Notes: generated from the sequence alone by a model not told the origin. A stretch of 64,000 nucleotides of DNA from Limnephilus marmoratus (GCA_917880885.1 OU862913.1:8618001-8682000), one strand, 5' to 3'; shown: positions 34,101 to 45,099, numbered from the stretch's first letter. Numbers and translations: made by a program.

Positions 34101-34257
34101 GACGGATGCCAGAGAGGAAATGCTCGATGGTTTGGACGTACCTATCAGACCAGTGTGGAACACTGATCTGGTATCGAACAAGACGAACTTCGAGTGCCTG
34201 AGGAAGTTTACAAGGATCTGGGTTGAGAGATGGCCTGAGCTTAGAGTCGCTGATTAA
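31126..34257 (+). CDS. Element B ORF2, APE endonuclease-reverse transcriptase (1,043 aa)
   Basis: The enzyme nicks target DNA and copies element RNA at the nick. Endonuclease, residues ~5-220: QINLQRSRM, LIQEQYTWEG (~36), GGDFNARSPLWFD (~138), SDHRLITYTV (~210). RT, ~450-760: KKAPGHDRLNG (~463), YRPITLLPVLGK (~526), FLDITGAFDHAWW (~590), GCPQGSILGPDLW (~647), catalytic VDYADDKLYL (~679). C-terminal knuckle CACGSTNQSAEHILWHC (~972). All catalytic motifs I can check are intact and there is no stop or frameshift. The start ATG lies inside the end of ORF1 (ATGACTGATTATGGC: the second ATG is ORF2), so translation probably depends on ORF1 termination and reinitiation. Confidence 0.93.
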   Translation: MAPLNPLSLGQINLQRSRMATLEVLRVMTDLNIDIMLIQEQYTWEGKTPINFPGAVLEVGRSPGAGVLVNTTLISPLLLAGLSDEYQTCVCIRFGDTEIFLISVYFKFGNPVGPHILSLTRALNALKGRNIVIGGDFNARSPLWFDTSDCRTERSDAVEDLIAAQGLSIINEQSSFCTFSNIHGESNIDLTLCSGSVATRISKWVVHECAINSDHRLITYTVGVRKTEAPRSSWNFNTTRVNWDNFGEALRDTLRDFHHVAATDPDNLGNFFNRAVVSAANSSLGRSNPKTSIRTPWWSPEMTSLKGAFKRAYRALGLSRSGNCTEEETVALQASLRSARSAFKRAVLLAKRAAWRNWVKDVGNANPWEIHSAIAKSGKGSDRYLSTVIGITDGRNAETVDVASTLKTLLGELVPVESVVGESDHHKQIRNLSRLPPRDLAQEDNFIRVTKAEIEVIIKGLGPKKAPGHDRLNGVIAKQVWVHAKEELFQVKDTCLRRGVFPSEWKRGVLRIIPKGNGKPLTDIKAYRPITLLPVLGKILEKLIRQRLRQTLSPASDLQFGFVPGRSTVHALWYALEWVKACPKRYVVAIFLDITGAFDHAWWAMIRTKVKNRQCSNLLFKAIDDYLSDRTITISFGDFCIQREADMGCPQGSILGPDLWNISFDDSSRLPLPEGCIAVDYADDKLYLVAGDSRKEVESKGSEGLQMFLDWGVRNKMTFAPHKTKGLLMKGRLSRERNPTIRMGDSNIRFFETVKYLGVTLDRSSSFLAHVKEVSSKAQALFLKLRRLSTAEWGLRNPVLRTLYRCVYVAQVSYAASVWEHRLDNSLILLALKRGQRTPLLALSGAYRTVASDALPVLAGILPIDLEIRELLTKQKLTRGIPATHLGVVLTPGGPGTLPGLLREMRDLSLHEWQVRWDRSNLGRWTFSFFPSVKIRMEGAYLRLDHHITQLLSGHGEFRGRLHTLSLSPHPNCACGSTNQSAEHILWHCEILTDAREEMLDGLDVPIRPVWNTDLVSNKTNFECLRKFTRIWVERWPELRVAD

Positions 34258-35363
34258 TAGATTTTGACACCAGGTGTACTTGTTCCTGACTTACCACGGA
34301 CTTTCTTCTTTGCTTCTTCTCTACGACCAATATTGCCCAGGATGTACAGTATTTATATTTTCTTTCATGTTTATTTGTTTTTCATGCCCTGCGTCATTGA
34401 ACGCTCATGTTTTGATTCCAGGTACTTGGTTTAATGCCTTACATTTTTATGTTATTTTGTAACATACACTTTAGTTATGATTACTCTTTTAGTTTTTTAG
34501 TTATGATTACCGTTATGATTTAGTTATGATTAGTTTTTTTTAGTTATGATTACCGCGTAGAACTGAACTCACTTGTTTGTTCTGTGCCGTCCTTCTCCCC
34601 ATATAAGGGGTTGGACCCTGGACCGAGTCCCCGCCTACTGACCATGGCCGGTCTTATGGAACTGGTGGAGTTGCACCTGTCTGCCGCGCCACCCCCCGTG
34701 ACATGAAGAGGCTGGGAAGAAGGCTGAACGGCATCCGAAAGCTGTCCGTCCCGCCTCCGGCGACCCGACGCTTTTCTCCCTAGGGTCTTCTTCTATGATT
34801 TCCAGTTACTTTCGTCTAGGCACCACCGGCTAGCTGGCTTAAGGACGACGCCGCCGGTTATCGGGAGGCCGGACAATTAGCCTTCTTCATTCTCTCGGGT
34901 ACTGCCGATAGTCAGGTTGTGGTGACACCAGTTCTACTCTGTATATATACATTATTTTTCTTTTGTTTCTTTTTTCTTTTATGTACAGTGCCTTGTGCTG
35001 CCCGCCGGATTGTGTGTGGTCTTTCGCTGTCATGAGCTGATTACTCATGACGGCTGCTGTCATTTTGTATTACTTTATTTTTTGTTGATGTTACTAACAA
35101 CTTGTTTGACTGTCCATGAGGCTCACTGCTTTTGCATTGACACCTCCGTGGGCTTTAGAATTGTAGAGATTGACCATTACAGTACAGTCCTGTAGGCGCG
35201 TCCGCATACCGCTACCTAACACAGTATGAGGGGACATTGAAGGTCTAGATTCGTTACATTAAATGTAGAGCCGTTTATTCAAAAAAATTAGATTCTTGAG
35301 AGAACTCCGAAGGGGCGACCATAAGTTGCCTATACCGGGGTGGGACAGTGGTGGGTACTTCAA
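34258..35363 (+). other. 3' UTR of element B
   Basis: An untranslated region with a local repeat of TTAGTTATGATTA-like units (34471-34556, about five copies). A block near 34590-34930 is similar to element A, and so is the final ~125 bp ending GTGGGTACTTCAATG. It has no poly(A) tail. I see no coding potential. Confidence 0.7.
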
Positions 35364-37382
35364 TGATCGCAAATATATCGGTTGGGAGTACGTACTTGCT
35401 CACCGTACAACGTTTTCCTGCTGAGAGTGCCATTGGGATAGTGTGTTGATATACATAGTAGGTATATTTCTAGCTTTCAATTTCTCCCATAAGGTTTTAT
35501 GACAGACCCTGTCGAACGCTTTGCTCAGATCTAAGAAGCATCCGTATACAGTAGTTTTTCGTTTCTTGTAATATTCTATTATTTGCTTAGCGGAGTATAT
35601 TGCCATATTAGTGGATAATCTGTACTTAAAGCCCATCTGATTGTGTTTAGAATTGAGTTTACCTTCTATTTCAATCAGAATTACCCTTTCAAATAGTCTT
35701 GCAATTATAGTTGCCAGGGATATTGGCCGGTAGTTGCTGGAGTTGGTCATATCGGGCTTTCCTGATTTCAGGATCGGGGTTATAATGGTTTTCGTCATTG
35801 CACTCGGTAAATGGTTGTGTTTGAGGATTGCATTGAACAGAATGTTTAGTAGTTTAGGTATGTATCTACCTCCGTACCTTATATGTTCAATACTTAAACT
35901 ATCATGTCCCGGAGATTTACCGGCCTCAGTAGCTTTGATGGCCTTCATTATATTATTTTCAGAGAGGAAGACGTTTTGTCCATCATATTCCATAATATCA
36001 GGAGCAGTCGGTGCTTCGTTTCCAGAAATATCTGCAAAGGTTCTTCTAAATGTCCTGGCGATTTCCTCCGTATTTGTGGATCCGTCAATTTGGCTGGCGA
36101 TTCGAGCGTTTGGTTTGATCAGATTGTTGCTTTTCTTCCAGAATTGAGCAAACTGTTTTGTGTCAAGCGATTTTACGATTTGGTCCATCTTTGTTTGTTC
36201 GGCAGAGTTTTGGCAGTGTTTGAGGGCTCTTTTAAACTCCTTCCTTTTCTGTTTTCTTTCATCCGCAATGGGGCCTTGTGATGGTCTCCCGTTTTGAATC
36301 CACGTCATCAATGCCGATCTGGATTTTTCATAGTGTTCCTTGACTTTCTGATTCCACCCGGAAATGTGACGATATGTTTTTGGTTCGCTTTGATTGCTCT
36401 CCCGATAGAATACAATGTCGGCAGCCTTTCTTAGGGCTTCCACGATATCTGTGTACATATTGTCCATGCTTTGCATATGATCGCATTTATCACATGTAGA
36501 CTCAGAATTACATATGGATTCAGAGTGTCTTTGATATGTTACATGGAGTAATGCTTCTGCCACAGACGTATATTCATTGATTTTCTTGTTGTTAGTCCTT
36601 CGCCATATTATATTATTAGGCTGTTTCGGGGCACTAAAGACGGTAGCAGGTAGGTTTTCAGCAGCGATTATGCAAGATGTCGGCCGGTGATCGGACCAGT
36701 CAGTATCATAGTGTATATGCAGATTATGTATTTTGTCCTTGAGATTATTAGTGCATATACAATGATCGAGCCAGGAAGTGGTATTGTGTGCATCGCTAAC
36801 ATATGTATATGTGTCGTTGGGTAGTCTTTCCATATCGATACAACTGTAGTTATTTTCAGTGTAGAAAAATGATAGTTCTTTCCCAAATACAGAAGATGGG
36901 TGAGCGTTGAAATCTCCCATCACGATGGTTTCAGAGTATTCATTGTCTTGAATGATCGTATGTATTTTGGACAGGTAGTTGGTGAAGTCAGTAAGGTTGT
37001 CGGCATGACATACCGGCATGTAGACAGTCAGTACACATATTGTCCCTCCTTTGGTGGTTATCTGAATACCAGCGATGCGGTCATCTCCACATGGTATTAC
37101 GGAAGCTTGCAACTCATTCCTCCAAAGTGCCGCGACTCCTCCATAGGGTCGTCCCCTCAGCGGTCCGTTAGCTAAATCTACGGCAGATGTGCCCCATCCC
37201 TGAAAGTTTGGATGAATTTTGGATAGATTAGATGTTTCGTTTTGTAATAGCCACGTTTCTTGCAAAAGTATTACATCGTATATATCGCACATATCTATAA
37301 TGAAATTAATGTTTCTTTTAAAGCTTTTGCAGTTTATCGAGATTATTTTAATTTTGTTCCTTTCCATTGTATTTTTTTTCAA
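35364..37382 (-). pseudogene. LINE Y ORF2, endonuclease and N-terminal RT part
   Basis: The ORF starts at an ATG at 37382, overlapping ORF1 by 35 nt. The endonuclease has VILLQETWLL (~38), MGDFNAHPSSVF (~155), WLDHCICTNNL and SDHRPTSCII (~230). RT follows with EAGKSPGHDSLSIEHIR (~490), NYRPISLATI (~555), MGFKYRLSTNMA and GCFLDLSKAFDRVCH (~625). TGA at 35400-35402 interrupts the frame 36 nt before element B. The frame then continues to the target duplication and, past B, into 28306-28912. ORF2 is therefore split into three by insertions and carries at least one nonsense codon. It is a Jockey/CR1-like LINE with N-terminal endonuclease; I cannot fix the clade. Confidence 0.88.
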
Positions 37383-38538
37383 TAAATTTTCGGAAAACGG
37401 TACCTGTTGGCCAAAATTCTTTGTTCATGTAGGTTTTGAAATCCTTATTCGGTATAGTTAACTTAAAGGATCCAAACTGTGTGGGGTTTCGTTGAGTAAT
37501 TTTTTCCACTTGGATGTTATTCGCAGTTATTTTACTATCAATAAAGTTTCGAATATTATTCTCAGTTACACTATTGTCGAACCTCGATACGTAGAGCGTT
37601 GTTTTTAGTTCGGCTATTTTAAGTGAGATATCCGTTGCTGTGCCTGTTATATTTCTCGATCTACGTGGTTTTCTGGTAACAGTTTTAAAACCTTCCGTAT
37701 TAGAATTCGTTGTCACTGATTTGTACGCATTTTTATCATATTGTGTGCGTATATTTTGAGCTAATTCAGGGTGTTGTACCTGTGATAGTTTCTGTTGTGC
37801 ATGAGAGTTAGATGCAGCTATTTTATTCCATTGTTTAGGGGTATGCAAGAGAGGCGGCGTGTGCTGTATTATCACATTACTGCAGTGGGCATCGTCAAAT
37901 TGTAATTCTTTAAGTGGCGGGCTTGGGATCGAGCGGTTCTTTTCTAGTGCTACTGGTATGGTGACCTATAATGAATCCAAGGACGGCGATGTATTTACGT
38001 CTTGATTTCGAACATGGTTGTGATTGTTTGTTTTCAGTTCTTCCCTTAAAAGGGCCATTTCAGAGCGCAAAACTTCCAGATCGCTTTGTTTGGACATTTT
38101 CGATTGGATTGTAAAAAGTTCACCCTTTAGTCCCATGATATCTTTTAATAGGCATGTTACGTCTATGTGATCGAAGTTTACAGGTGGTTATTTGTGCAGA
38201 TTCTGAGCCACAAAGGTTGGTAGGGCTTCATTTTCTGTTTCCTTCAGTATTTTAATAATGTCGTATAGATTCTTGCACTTCTTACCTTCGCCTTTTCTCA
38301 TAATTCTGCGCCCAACTGTTTCACTGCACAGAATATCTTTCGCTGCCTCCACATCGTCTTCGGAGAAATGTGTGGAGCATATTTGCACAGCAGTTAGTTC
38401 ATCTAAGACATCAATTTTATTTTGAAGAAACGTTAAAAGTTCGTTAATAATCAGTTTTTCACTTTTTTTCGTGTTATTCATGTTGTTTTCGTAAACTGTG
38501 GCCGCACATGTAATTTGATCCTGCGCCCGAGCAGACAA
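37348..38538 (-). pseudogene. LINE Y ORF1, interrupted by two in-frame stops
   Basis: One minus-strand frame spans the region. The N-terminal part (38538-38191) has NELLTFLQNKIDVLDELTAV and a basic RRIMRKGEGKK, ending PTFVAQNLHK. TAA at 38188-38190 follows, then PPVNFDHIDVTCLL and a coiled-coil-like stretch. TAG at 37966-37968 is next, then a basic region (KPRRSRN) and an RRM-like end (LYVSRFDNSVTENN, WPTGTVFRKF). The frame is preserved across both stops, so these are point nonsense changes. The architecture (N-terminal helical module, coiled coil, RRM-like C-terminus) fits ORF1 proteins of LINEs. It overlaps ORF2 by 35 nt. The 5' end of the element is somewhere above 38540. Confidence 0.75.
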
Positions 38539-39065
38539 AATGCTGCAAAAACTACTAAAACTTGTTTAAAAACATTAGTTATTCGAGAGCAAAACAAAAA
38601 CTCGACAGCTGTCATTGACAGGTTATTGTCACGAAAAATAAACTCTCATTTCATCATAATTTTAAAAAACATCCCAGGTTTCGAATGGTTTGTTTGGCAA
38701 AGCCGGGTTTGTCTAGCGGCTTTGTGTAATTATTTTAATACATTTCTTTTCATGTTCTACTGTTATAAATACAGGTACAAACTTGTCAATAATGCATTCA
38801 CTTTGTTTTACACAAAAATATTATTCTATGATTGGCAGCATTGATGAAATGTCTTTGAAATGTTAAAATAAAAACGATGAATAAACAATGGCGTAACCGC
38901 TTGAGCGAAATAATTTTAACTAAATTAAAATGTTAGATGTATATTTTTTGCATGTGTTTTGGACTCCCCCGACATAAATACTCACTTTTCGTAATAATAA
39001 AGCTAAATCTAACTGTTTGAATAAAAAATATTTCGTATTAACGAGTAAGCAGTTTAATGCATAAA
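38539..39065. other. Spacer between LINE Y and LINE Z
   Basis: About 530 bp of mostly AT-rich sequence; part may be the LINE Y 5' UTR. A stretch near 38667-38725 (AACATCCCAGGTTTCGAAT, then AGCGGCTTTGTG) weakly resembles the internal repeats of the foldback element at 56.5 kb. No gene is supported. Confidence 0.4.
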
Positions 39066-41165
39066 TAATGACTGAAACGTGGTTAGATCCGTCCATCAAC
39101 TCTTCCGAACTAGGATTATCATCATATAATGTTTACAGGAATGACAGAAATCTTGCTACAAGTTCTAAATCAAGAGGAGGCGGTGTCCTCGTCGCAATTA
39201 AAAATAAATTTACTTCAAGGAAATTAAACACAAAAAACAGTAACGTTGAACAATTGTTTATATTGGTGAAATGTAAAAGTGAGAAAATAATAATTAGTTC
39301 TGTATACATACCCCCCTCGGCCAACATTGTTGTCTTCAAAAACCATTATGAGGACGTAGAAATAATTAAAACAAAATATCCTGATGCCAAATTTATAGCC
39401 GTGGGTGATTACAATCTTCCAAATGTAAATTGGAATTTGCACGACCCCGAATTGTCGAATACTTGTAATACAACTATCTCGGAAAGTGAAAGAGTAATAC
39501 TCGACATGTCAATGTATTTAAACTTAACTCAACATAATCTTGTCAGAAATATTAACAATCGTGTTTTGGGTCTCGTATTCTTCAATTCTCAATGTATCAA
39601 AGTGAGTAAGGCCATAGAAGTTGTCATACCCCCTGACGTCCATCATCCTCCACTAAATATTTGTATAACAAACTTTGGCGAAAAAACTCTGAAGTCTACG
39701 AGATCATGCTATAACTTCAAAAAGGCAGATTATTCGGGTATGTGTGACTCTCTTGCATTGGTTGACTGGTCTTTCTTAGATAGTGATGATTTAAATCATA
39801 ATACTGAACAGTTCTACTTAATTCTCAGTAATAATATAAATCGCTTTGTTCCTTACACTCAATATAAGGAATCTAAATATCCAGTCTGGTTTAATAAAGA
39901 TTTGATTAATTTAATTAGACGTAAAAAAACAGCTCACAAACTGTATAAGGATCACGGAACATCGAAGTTGTATATAGAATTCTCTAAAATTAGTAGTGAT
40001 TGTAATAAACTATCAAGGGCGTGTTATAACGACTATATTAAGCAGACAGAGAATGACATTTTTAATAATATAAAACGTTTTTGGCGATTCAGTAAAACAT
40101 TAAGAAGTGGTGACTCTGATATACCAAATACTATGTATTTTGAAGACAGAAAGGCTGATGGCATCAAAAATATTGTCGATCTTTTTGCAGACTTCTTCAA
40201 GAACGTTTACGATAAAAGTCAACCCAATCAGTTCTCCTTACCTAACTATACTCCCAGTTTCAATATAAACCTGTCACATGTGCACATTGAACTAAACGAA
40301 ATTATAAAACAAATTAATCTTCTAGATCCCAATAAAAATGCCGGTCCTGACAACATTCCACCATTACTCTTACAGAAGTGTGTCACCGTTCTCGCTTATC
40401 CCCTGTACACACTATTTAGTCATTCTTTGTCGAAAGGTATATTTCCTGATCTATGGAAACATAGTTATATAACACCTATCTTCAAAAAAGGGGATAAAAA
40501 CGAAGTAACTAATTATAGACCTATATGCATACTGTCAACAATTCCAAAACTGTTTGAAAAACTGATTCTGGATAAAATAACTAGCTCATTTAAAGAAAGT
40601 ATATGTCCTGAACAGCATGGTTTTATAACCGGCAAATCAACACTAACTAACCACATTCTGTATCAAAATTTCATTTCCAATGCAATGGCGAAGAAGCTTC
40701 AAGTTGACTCAATCTACACAGACTTCAGCAAGGCGTTCGACAAGGTTTGTCACGCTATTCTTGTAGAAAAACTGTTTAAATCTGGAGTTCGTGGAAATAT
40801 GTTGCATTGGTTTATAAGCTATCTTTCAAACAGAAAACTTAGTGTAAAATTAAATGGGGAATCATCATATGTTTTTTTTTGCATCCAGTGGTGTTCCGCA
40901 AGGTTCCCATATCGGACCTATATTATTTATCTTTTTTGTGAATGACATTTGTAATATATTTAAAGATATCGACGTACTTATGTTCGCAGATGATTTGAAA
41001 CTTTATAAAGCAATTCGAAGCCTGGACGACTGTTATATTCTCTCAGCAAACTTATCCAAATTAGTCGAGTGGTGTAGCGATAACAAGCTATACCTTAATG
41101 TTAACAAATGCATAACAATGAGATTCTTTAAAATAAAAAATCCAATTCTTTTTAATTACACAATC
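39066..41165 (+). pseudogene. LINE Z, 5' piece: endonuclease and RT with one frameshift
   Basis: The frame 39068-40945 begins inside the endonuclease (MTETWLDPS corresponds to the LTETWL motif), so about 40 N-terminal residues are missing and the copy is 5' truncated. The endonuclease continues with VYIPPSANIVV and VGDYNLPNVNW. RT has NAGPDNIPPLLL (~435), NYRPICILSTI (~485), EQHGFITGKST and YTDFSKAFDKVCH (~550). A run of nine T (40872-40880) shifts the frame; with one T fewer it reads into ASSGVPQGSHIGPILF and VLMFADDLKLY (frame 40854-41183). At about 41165 LINE W interrupts it. It is a CR1/Jockey-like LINE. Confidence 0.87.
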
Positions 41166-42370
41166 GAGATCGAGAAATCTTAATAAGAAAACTTAAAGAA
41201 ATTGGTTTCTCATCTATAGCCATTAAATTAATAGAAGAGTATTTGAAAGACAGAAAAAAGGTAACAAAAATAAATAATCAATTCTCAAAACCAATGGAAA
41301 ATAAATTAGGAGTACCGCAGGGATCGGTCCTTGGACCCCTATTGTTCATACTCTATATTAATGACATGGTGAAAATATTTTCAAAATGCAAAGTACGACT
41401 TTTTGCCGATGATACACTTATATACTTAATTGGAGATAACTATGAAGAACTAATAAATATTTTAAATAATGAACTAGATGATGTACCAAGATGGCTAAAA
41501 ATAAATAAGCTTAAATTAAATACAAAAAAAAAACAAAATGTATGGTGATTGGATATAAGAAGACATCCAGTGAAAGCAAAATTAAAATTGATGGTGAAAT
41601 TATTGAAAATGTTTCTGAAATGAAATACTTAGGAGTCATATTAGATTCCAAACTAAACTTCAATAGACATGCCGAATATACCCACAAGAAAATTGGCAAA
41701 AAGATATCTTTTTTGGGAAGAATTCGGCCTAAAATTTCCAGAAAAACCGCCATCACCATTTACAATTCAATTATTGCTCCACACTTCAACTACTCTTCAA
41801 GTATCCTTTTCCTTTGTAATGAAAGAGAACAGAATAAATTTCAAATTCTCCAAAACAGAGCAATGCGAATAATACTCCGAAGAAATAGATTTTCAAAAAT
41901 AATTAAAATGTTAAAGGAACTTAATTGGTTAACAGTGAAACAAATACTGACCTTGAACACGTTGACATTTATTCACAAAATATTAAACAACATGTTACCA
42001 AAATACTTCACAAATAAAATCGTATACAATAAGGACATTCACAGACATTACACAAGGACTTGCAAGGAAATAAGATTAAACAAAAAGGACAAAGCGAATA
42101 CGCAAAACAGTCTGCTGTACAAAGGAATTAAGTTATATAACACACTACCAGAAACTCTTAAGTCCTCACCAATTGAAAAGTTCAAGATGGATTGTAGGAG
42201 CTACATAAAACATAAACAAAAAATTTTGTGATTTCAAAAAATTTTGTGAATTTAAAATATTATAATTAAAAAAAACTGCAATATGAAATATTATAATCAA
42301 TTAGAAATTTGTAAACTTAAATGTACAAATTACTAAAATAAAATTCAAATTAAAAAAAAAATAAAAAAAA
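41166..42370 (+). pseudogene. LINE W, 5'-truncated insertion inside LINE Z
   Basis: A different LINE starts within RT (DREILIRKLKEIGFSS, then NKLGVPQGSVLGPLLFILY, RLFADDTLIY). It continues in a second frame from 41542 with MKYLGVILDSKLNF to a stop at 42231. The two frames are linked by a ten-base A run (41524-41533) with one A too many. It ends in an A-rich tail up to 42370. AATC borders both sides (41162-41165, 42371-42374), though the A residues of the tail blur this. Removing it joins LINE Z in frame (..FNYTI + NNFILESV..), which supports insertion. Confidence 0.85.
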
Positions 42371-43610
42371 AATCAATAACTTCATTCTCGAATCTGTTTC
42401 CGAAATTAATGACTTAGGTGTTACTTTCGACACGAAACTTAGCTTCATACCACACATTGAAAATATCTCAAAGAAGGGTTGAAAAATGTTAGGTTTTGTA
42501 CTAAGAGTGGCTAAAGATTTTACCGACATTAAAACATTAAAACTTCTATACACATCACTAGTGCGGAGTCAGGTTGAATATAACTCAACTGTATGGTCTC
42601 CTCACTATGACGTGCATTCTCAAACAATAGAAAGAATACAAAAAAAATTCCTAAGCTTTTTAAATTGTAAACTAAAAATACCAAAAGAACAATTGAACTA
42701 CACTTATCTATTGCGATTATCTAATCTATTGAACTTGAGTGATATAAGAAATATTTTCGATTTAGTTTTTTTTATTTAAAATCTTACATAATACAATTGA
42801 CAGCCCTGAATTCTTGGCGCTCATAAATTTTAATGTGCCGGCGAGCGGCGAGAAACACAAGGTCAGTACTACCATTTTACTGTGGTAATACTACGACCAG
42901 GGCACAATTCAATATACCACTACACAGAATCCAACACTTGGGCAATATGTATTCGCACATAGATGTATGGAATATGTCACTGACACAATTTAAAAATTAA
43001 ATAATTTATCCGTGATACAAGTACTCACTAAGGAATTCTTTGGTAAATTTAATAAACTACTCGTTCATCGACAACTTTGCTAAACTATCTCTACCTATCC
43101 TATTAATGTAATTAAATGTAATGTCTTAGTAAAATCATTGTAATATGTTTTATAAACCATCATAACCTGTAGTATTATTTAGTTATATTTAAAAAAAAAA
43201 AAAAATTTCACTATTATATTAAAATCCAAATTGGAGTTCTGAACCCCTGCAACTTGCAGAGGTACTGGAGGTACCATCGATGTAGCGGTTTGCCACTTTG
43301 CGAAACTAATACTTACGTTTTAGAAGACATGGTTAATGTTGCAATTTTGTAAACCTCTGATCACCTTACTTTAAAATTTTTGTTATTTGTATTTTTATAT
43401 CATGTATGTATTTTTTTATCGTAACTTATCGTTATTATATCTTACTGTAATTTAAGTTTTTGTTGCTTATTCTATTTATCTAATGTACTTTTTTATTTCT
43501 ATTGTAATTTTATTTATGTTATTTCCTTCTCATGTTAAAGATGTACTGCCTTTATTTATTTATGTAAAAGCCCTCTGGGCGTATAATAAAACAAATAAAT
43601 AAATAAATAA
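42371..43610 (+). pseudogene. LINE Z, 3' piece with (AAAT)n tail
   Basis: It resumes the RT thumb (NNFILESVSEINDLGVTFDTKLSF), has TGA near 42480, then KMLGFVLRVAKDF through VRSQVEYNSTVWSPHYD to 42779. Degraded C-terminal sequence with several stops follows. The 3' UTR ends AAAGCCCTCTGGGCGTATAATAAAAC and an AAAT repeat near 43585-43608. The same 3' end, reversed, occurs at about 55617-55680. Confidence 0.8.
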
Positions 43611-43669
43611 TGAATTTTCTTTTTATTTATTTAAAATGTTAAGTCACAATGTGTTTGCTTCTTTAAATA

Positions 43670-43673
<4 letters not shown>

Positions 43674-43727
<54 letters not shown>

Positions 43728-43778
43728 TTATATATATATTCTTTTATAATATATATATATATATATATTATAAAAGAA
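43674..43778. repeat. (AT)n microsatellite and 40-bp perfect palindrome
   Basis: An AT dinucleotide repeat at 43674-43725 is followed by a perfect 40-bp palindrome at 43739-43778. Each arm reads TTCTTTTATAATATATATAT. The palindrome runs directly into the Helitron-like element. Confidence 0.92.
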
Positions 43779-43925
43779 AGTCTAAAAAAACGTGCGGAAC
43801 ACAAAAACTCAGAAACGAGTCCCGGTATGATCAGGGGAGTTATATGGTGTTGTACAAGAGATCTCTGTCCCCCCTAGGGAATAAGGTTTTTTACCATAGG
43901 GCGTACTTTTGAAGACATAAGGGAT

Positions 43926-44540
43926 GAAAGTTCTAAGAAGATTCTAGAAATTTCAAGAAGACTTTTTTGAAGAAGTTTTATAAAGCTGTAGAAAGTTCTG
44001 GAAAGAGTGACGGAGTATGTCGGTGAGTCTAGAAGTTTCCAGAAAGTTCTATAAGGTTCGATAAAGCTTTAGAAATTTCTGGTAAGAGTGACGGAGTATG
44101 TCGGCGAGGCTAGAAGTTTCCGCAAAGTTTTATAAGGTTCGATAAAGCTGTAGAAAGTTCTGTAAGGAGTGGAGGAGTGTGTCGGTGAGTTCAGAGGCTT
44201 TCCGGAAGTTCTATAAGGTTCAATAAAGCTATAGAAAATTCTGGCAGGAGGGTGGAGTACTTTGGTGAGTCTCGAAGGGTCTAGATAGTTCTGGAAGGTT
44301 CCCTAATGCTTTAGGATATTATGGGAGGAGAAAGTTCTAGAAGCTTTCAGAAATGAATGGCGGAGAGTATCGGTGAGTCTAGAATGTTCTGATAAGTTCT
44401 AGAAGGTGTCGGTGAGTCTAGAAGCTTCTAGATAACTCTGGAAGGTTCCCTGATGCTCTGAGATGTTATAGAAGGAAGAAATTCTAGAAACTTTCAAAAA
44501 TGAGTGACGGAGAGTATCGGTGAGTCTAGAAATTTCTGAA
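43926..44540. promoter_or_regulatory. Tandem repeat rich in HSE-like GAA/TTC pentamers
   Basis: Repeated units with phrases such as GAGTGACGGAGTATGTCGGTGAGTC contain alternating GAA and TTC at 5-bp spacing. Best blocks: 43937-43959 (GAA-TTC-GAA-TTC-GAA, all exact, with another GAA-TTC pair 11 bp upstream at 43926), 43991-44003 (GAA-TTC-GAA), 44032-44049 (GAA-TTC-GAA-TTC) and 44330-44352 (four of five exact). Three or more such pentamers is the known binding pattern of heat shock factor trimers. Function here is inferred. Confidence 0.6.
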
Positions 44541-44763
44541 AAGTTCAGAAGTTTGGATTATCTTAATTTTTATTATATGCCATAAAAACAATTGTACAAT
44601 GTGCATGCCGCTAAAACTTAAAGATGAGTCCCAGTACGATAACGGAAGAAATATTGTGTGGTAGCCCTCTATCCCCCATCCATTAAGAAAGTTCCCGAGT
44701 TTACCTAAAGGGCGGGCTTTTAAAAATATAAGGGCTGGAGGTTTCGTCCCGTTGAAATTTAAA

Positions 44764-44926
44764 GAACAGTTCAAAACATTTCAGAGTATTCTCGAGCATT
44801 CCACCACATTCCAGAACCTCCCGGAACATTTTGGAATGTTGTGGAATGTTCAGGAATAGGATGGAACGTTCAGGAACAACCCAGATTATTGTGGAACATT
44901 CCAGAACACTCTTGAATGTTGTGGAA
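44764..44926. promoter_or_regulatory. 163-bp array in strict 5-bp GAA/TTC register
   Basis: Thirty-three consecutive positions at exact 5-bp spacing alternate GAA-type and TTC-type triplets: 12 of 17 GAA positions are exact and 6 of 16 TTC positions are exact, with most others one base off. Exact trimers include 44844-44856, 44864-44876 and 44894-44906. This makes a 10-bp tandem repeat of form GGAAnnTTnn. It matches the optimal heat shock factor site pattern far beyond a single HSE. Confidence 0.65.
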
Positions 44927-45099
44927 TAATCTGGAGCATAATTCTTTTTGAACATTTGAAATATTTTTTGTACGAGGCTACCCATATGGGGTATATAAAG
45001 CAAGATCCGTCATGGGTTCGAATGTCAATTCAATCTCACATCAACTCCCTGAGCGAAGCCGCACACCCCAGTCAGATTATTTGAGAGAATTGCACAACG

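Larger units (their letters stand above)
28913..35363 (+). mobile_element. R1-clade LINE, element B (full-length, both ORFs open)
   Basis: A 6.45-kb non-LTR retrotransposon with 5' UTR (28913-29666), ORF1, ORF2 and 3' UTR (34258-35363). It is inserted in LINE Y antisense, with a 15-bp target duplication. The R1 group is indicated by the three-knuckle ORF1, the APE endonuclease, the RT and the C-terminal CxC...H...C knuckle. Most R1 elements sit in rDNA and TRAS/SART elements in telomeric repeats; this one is in another LINE. The lack of lesions suggests a young copy. Confidence 0.9.

Noticed and set aside
44701..45003. 100-codon minus frame in the Helitron-like element
   Set aside because: It is the 10-bp GGAAnnTTnn repeat read in one frame.
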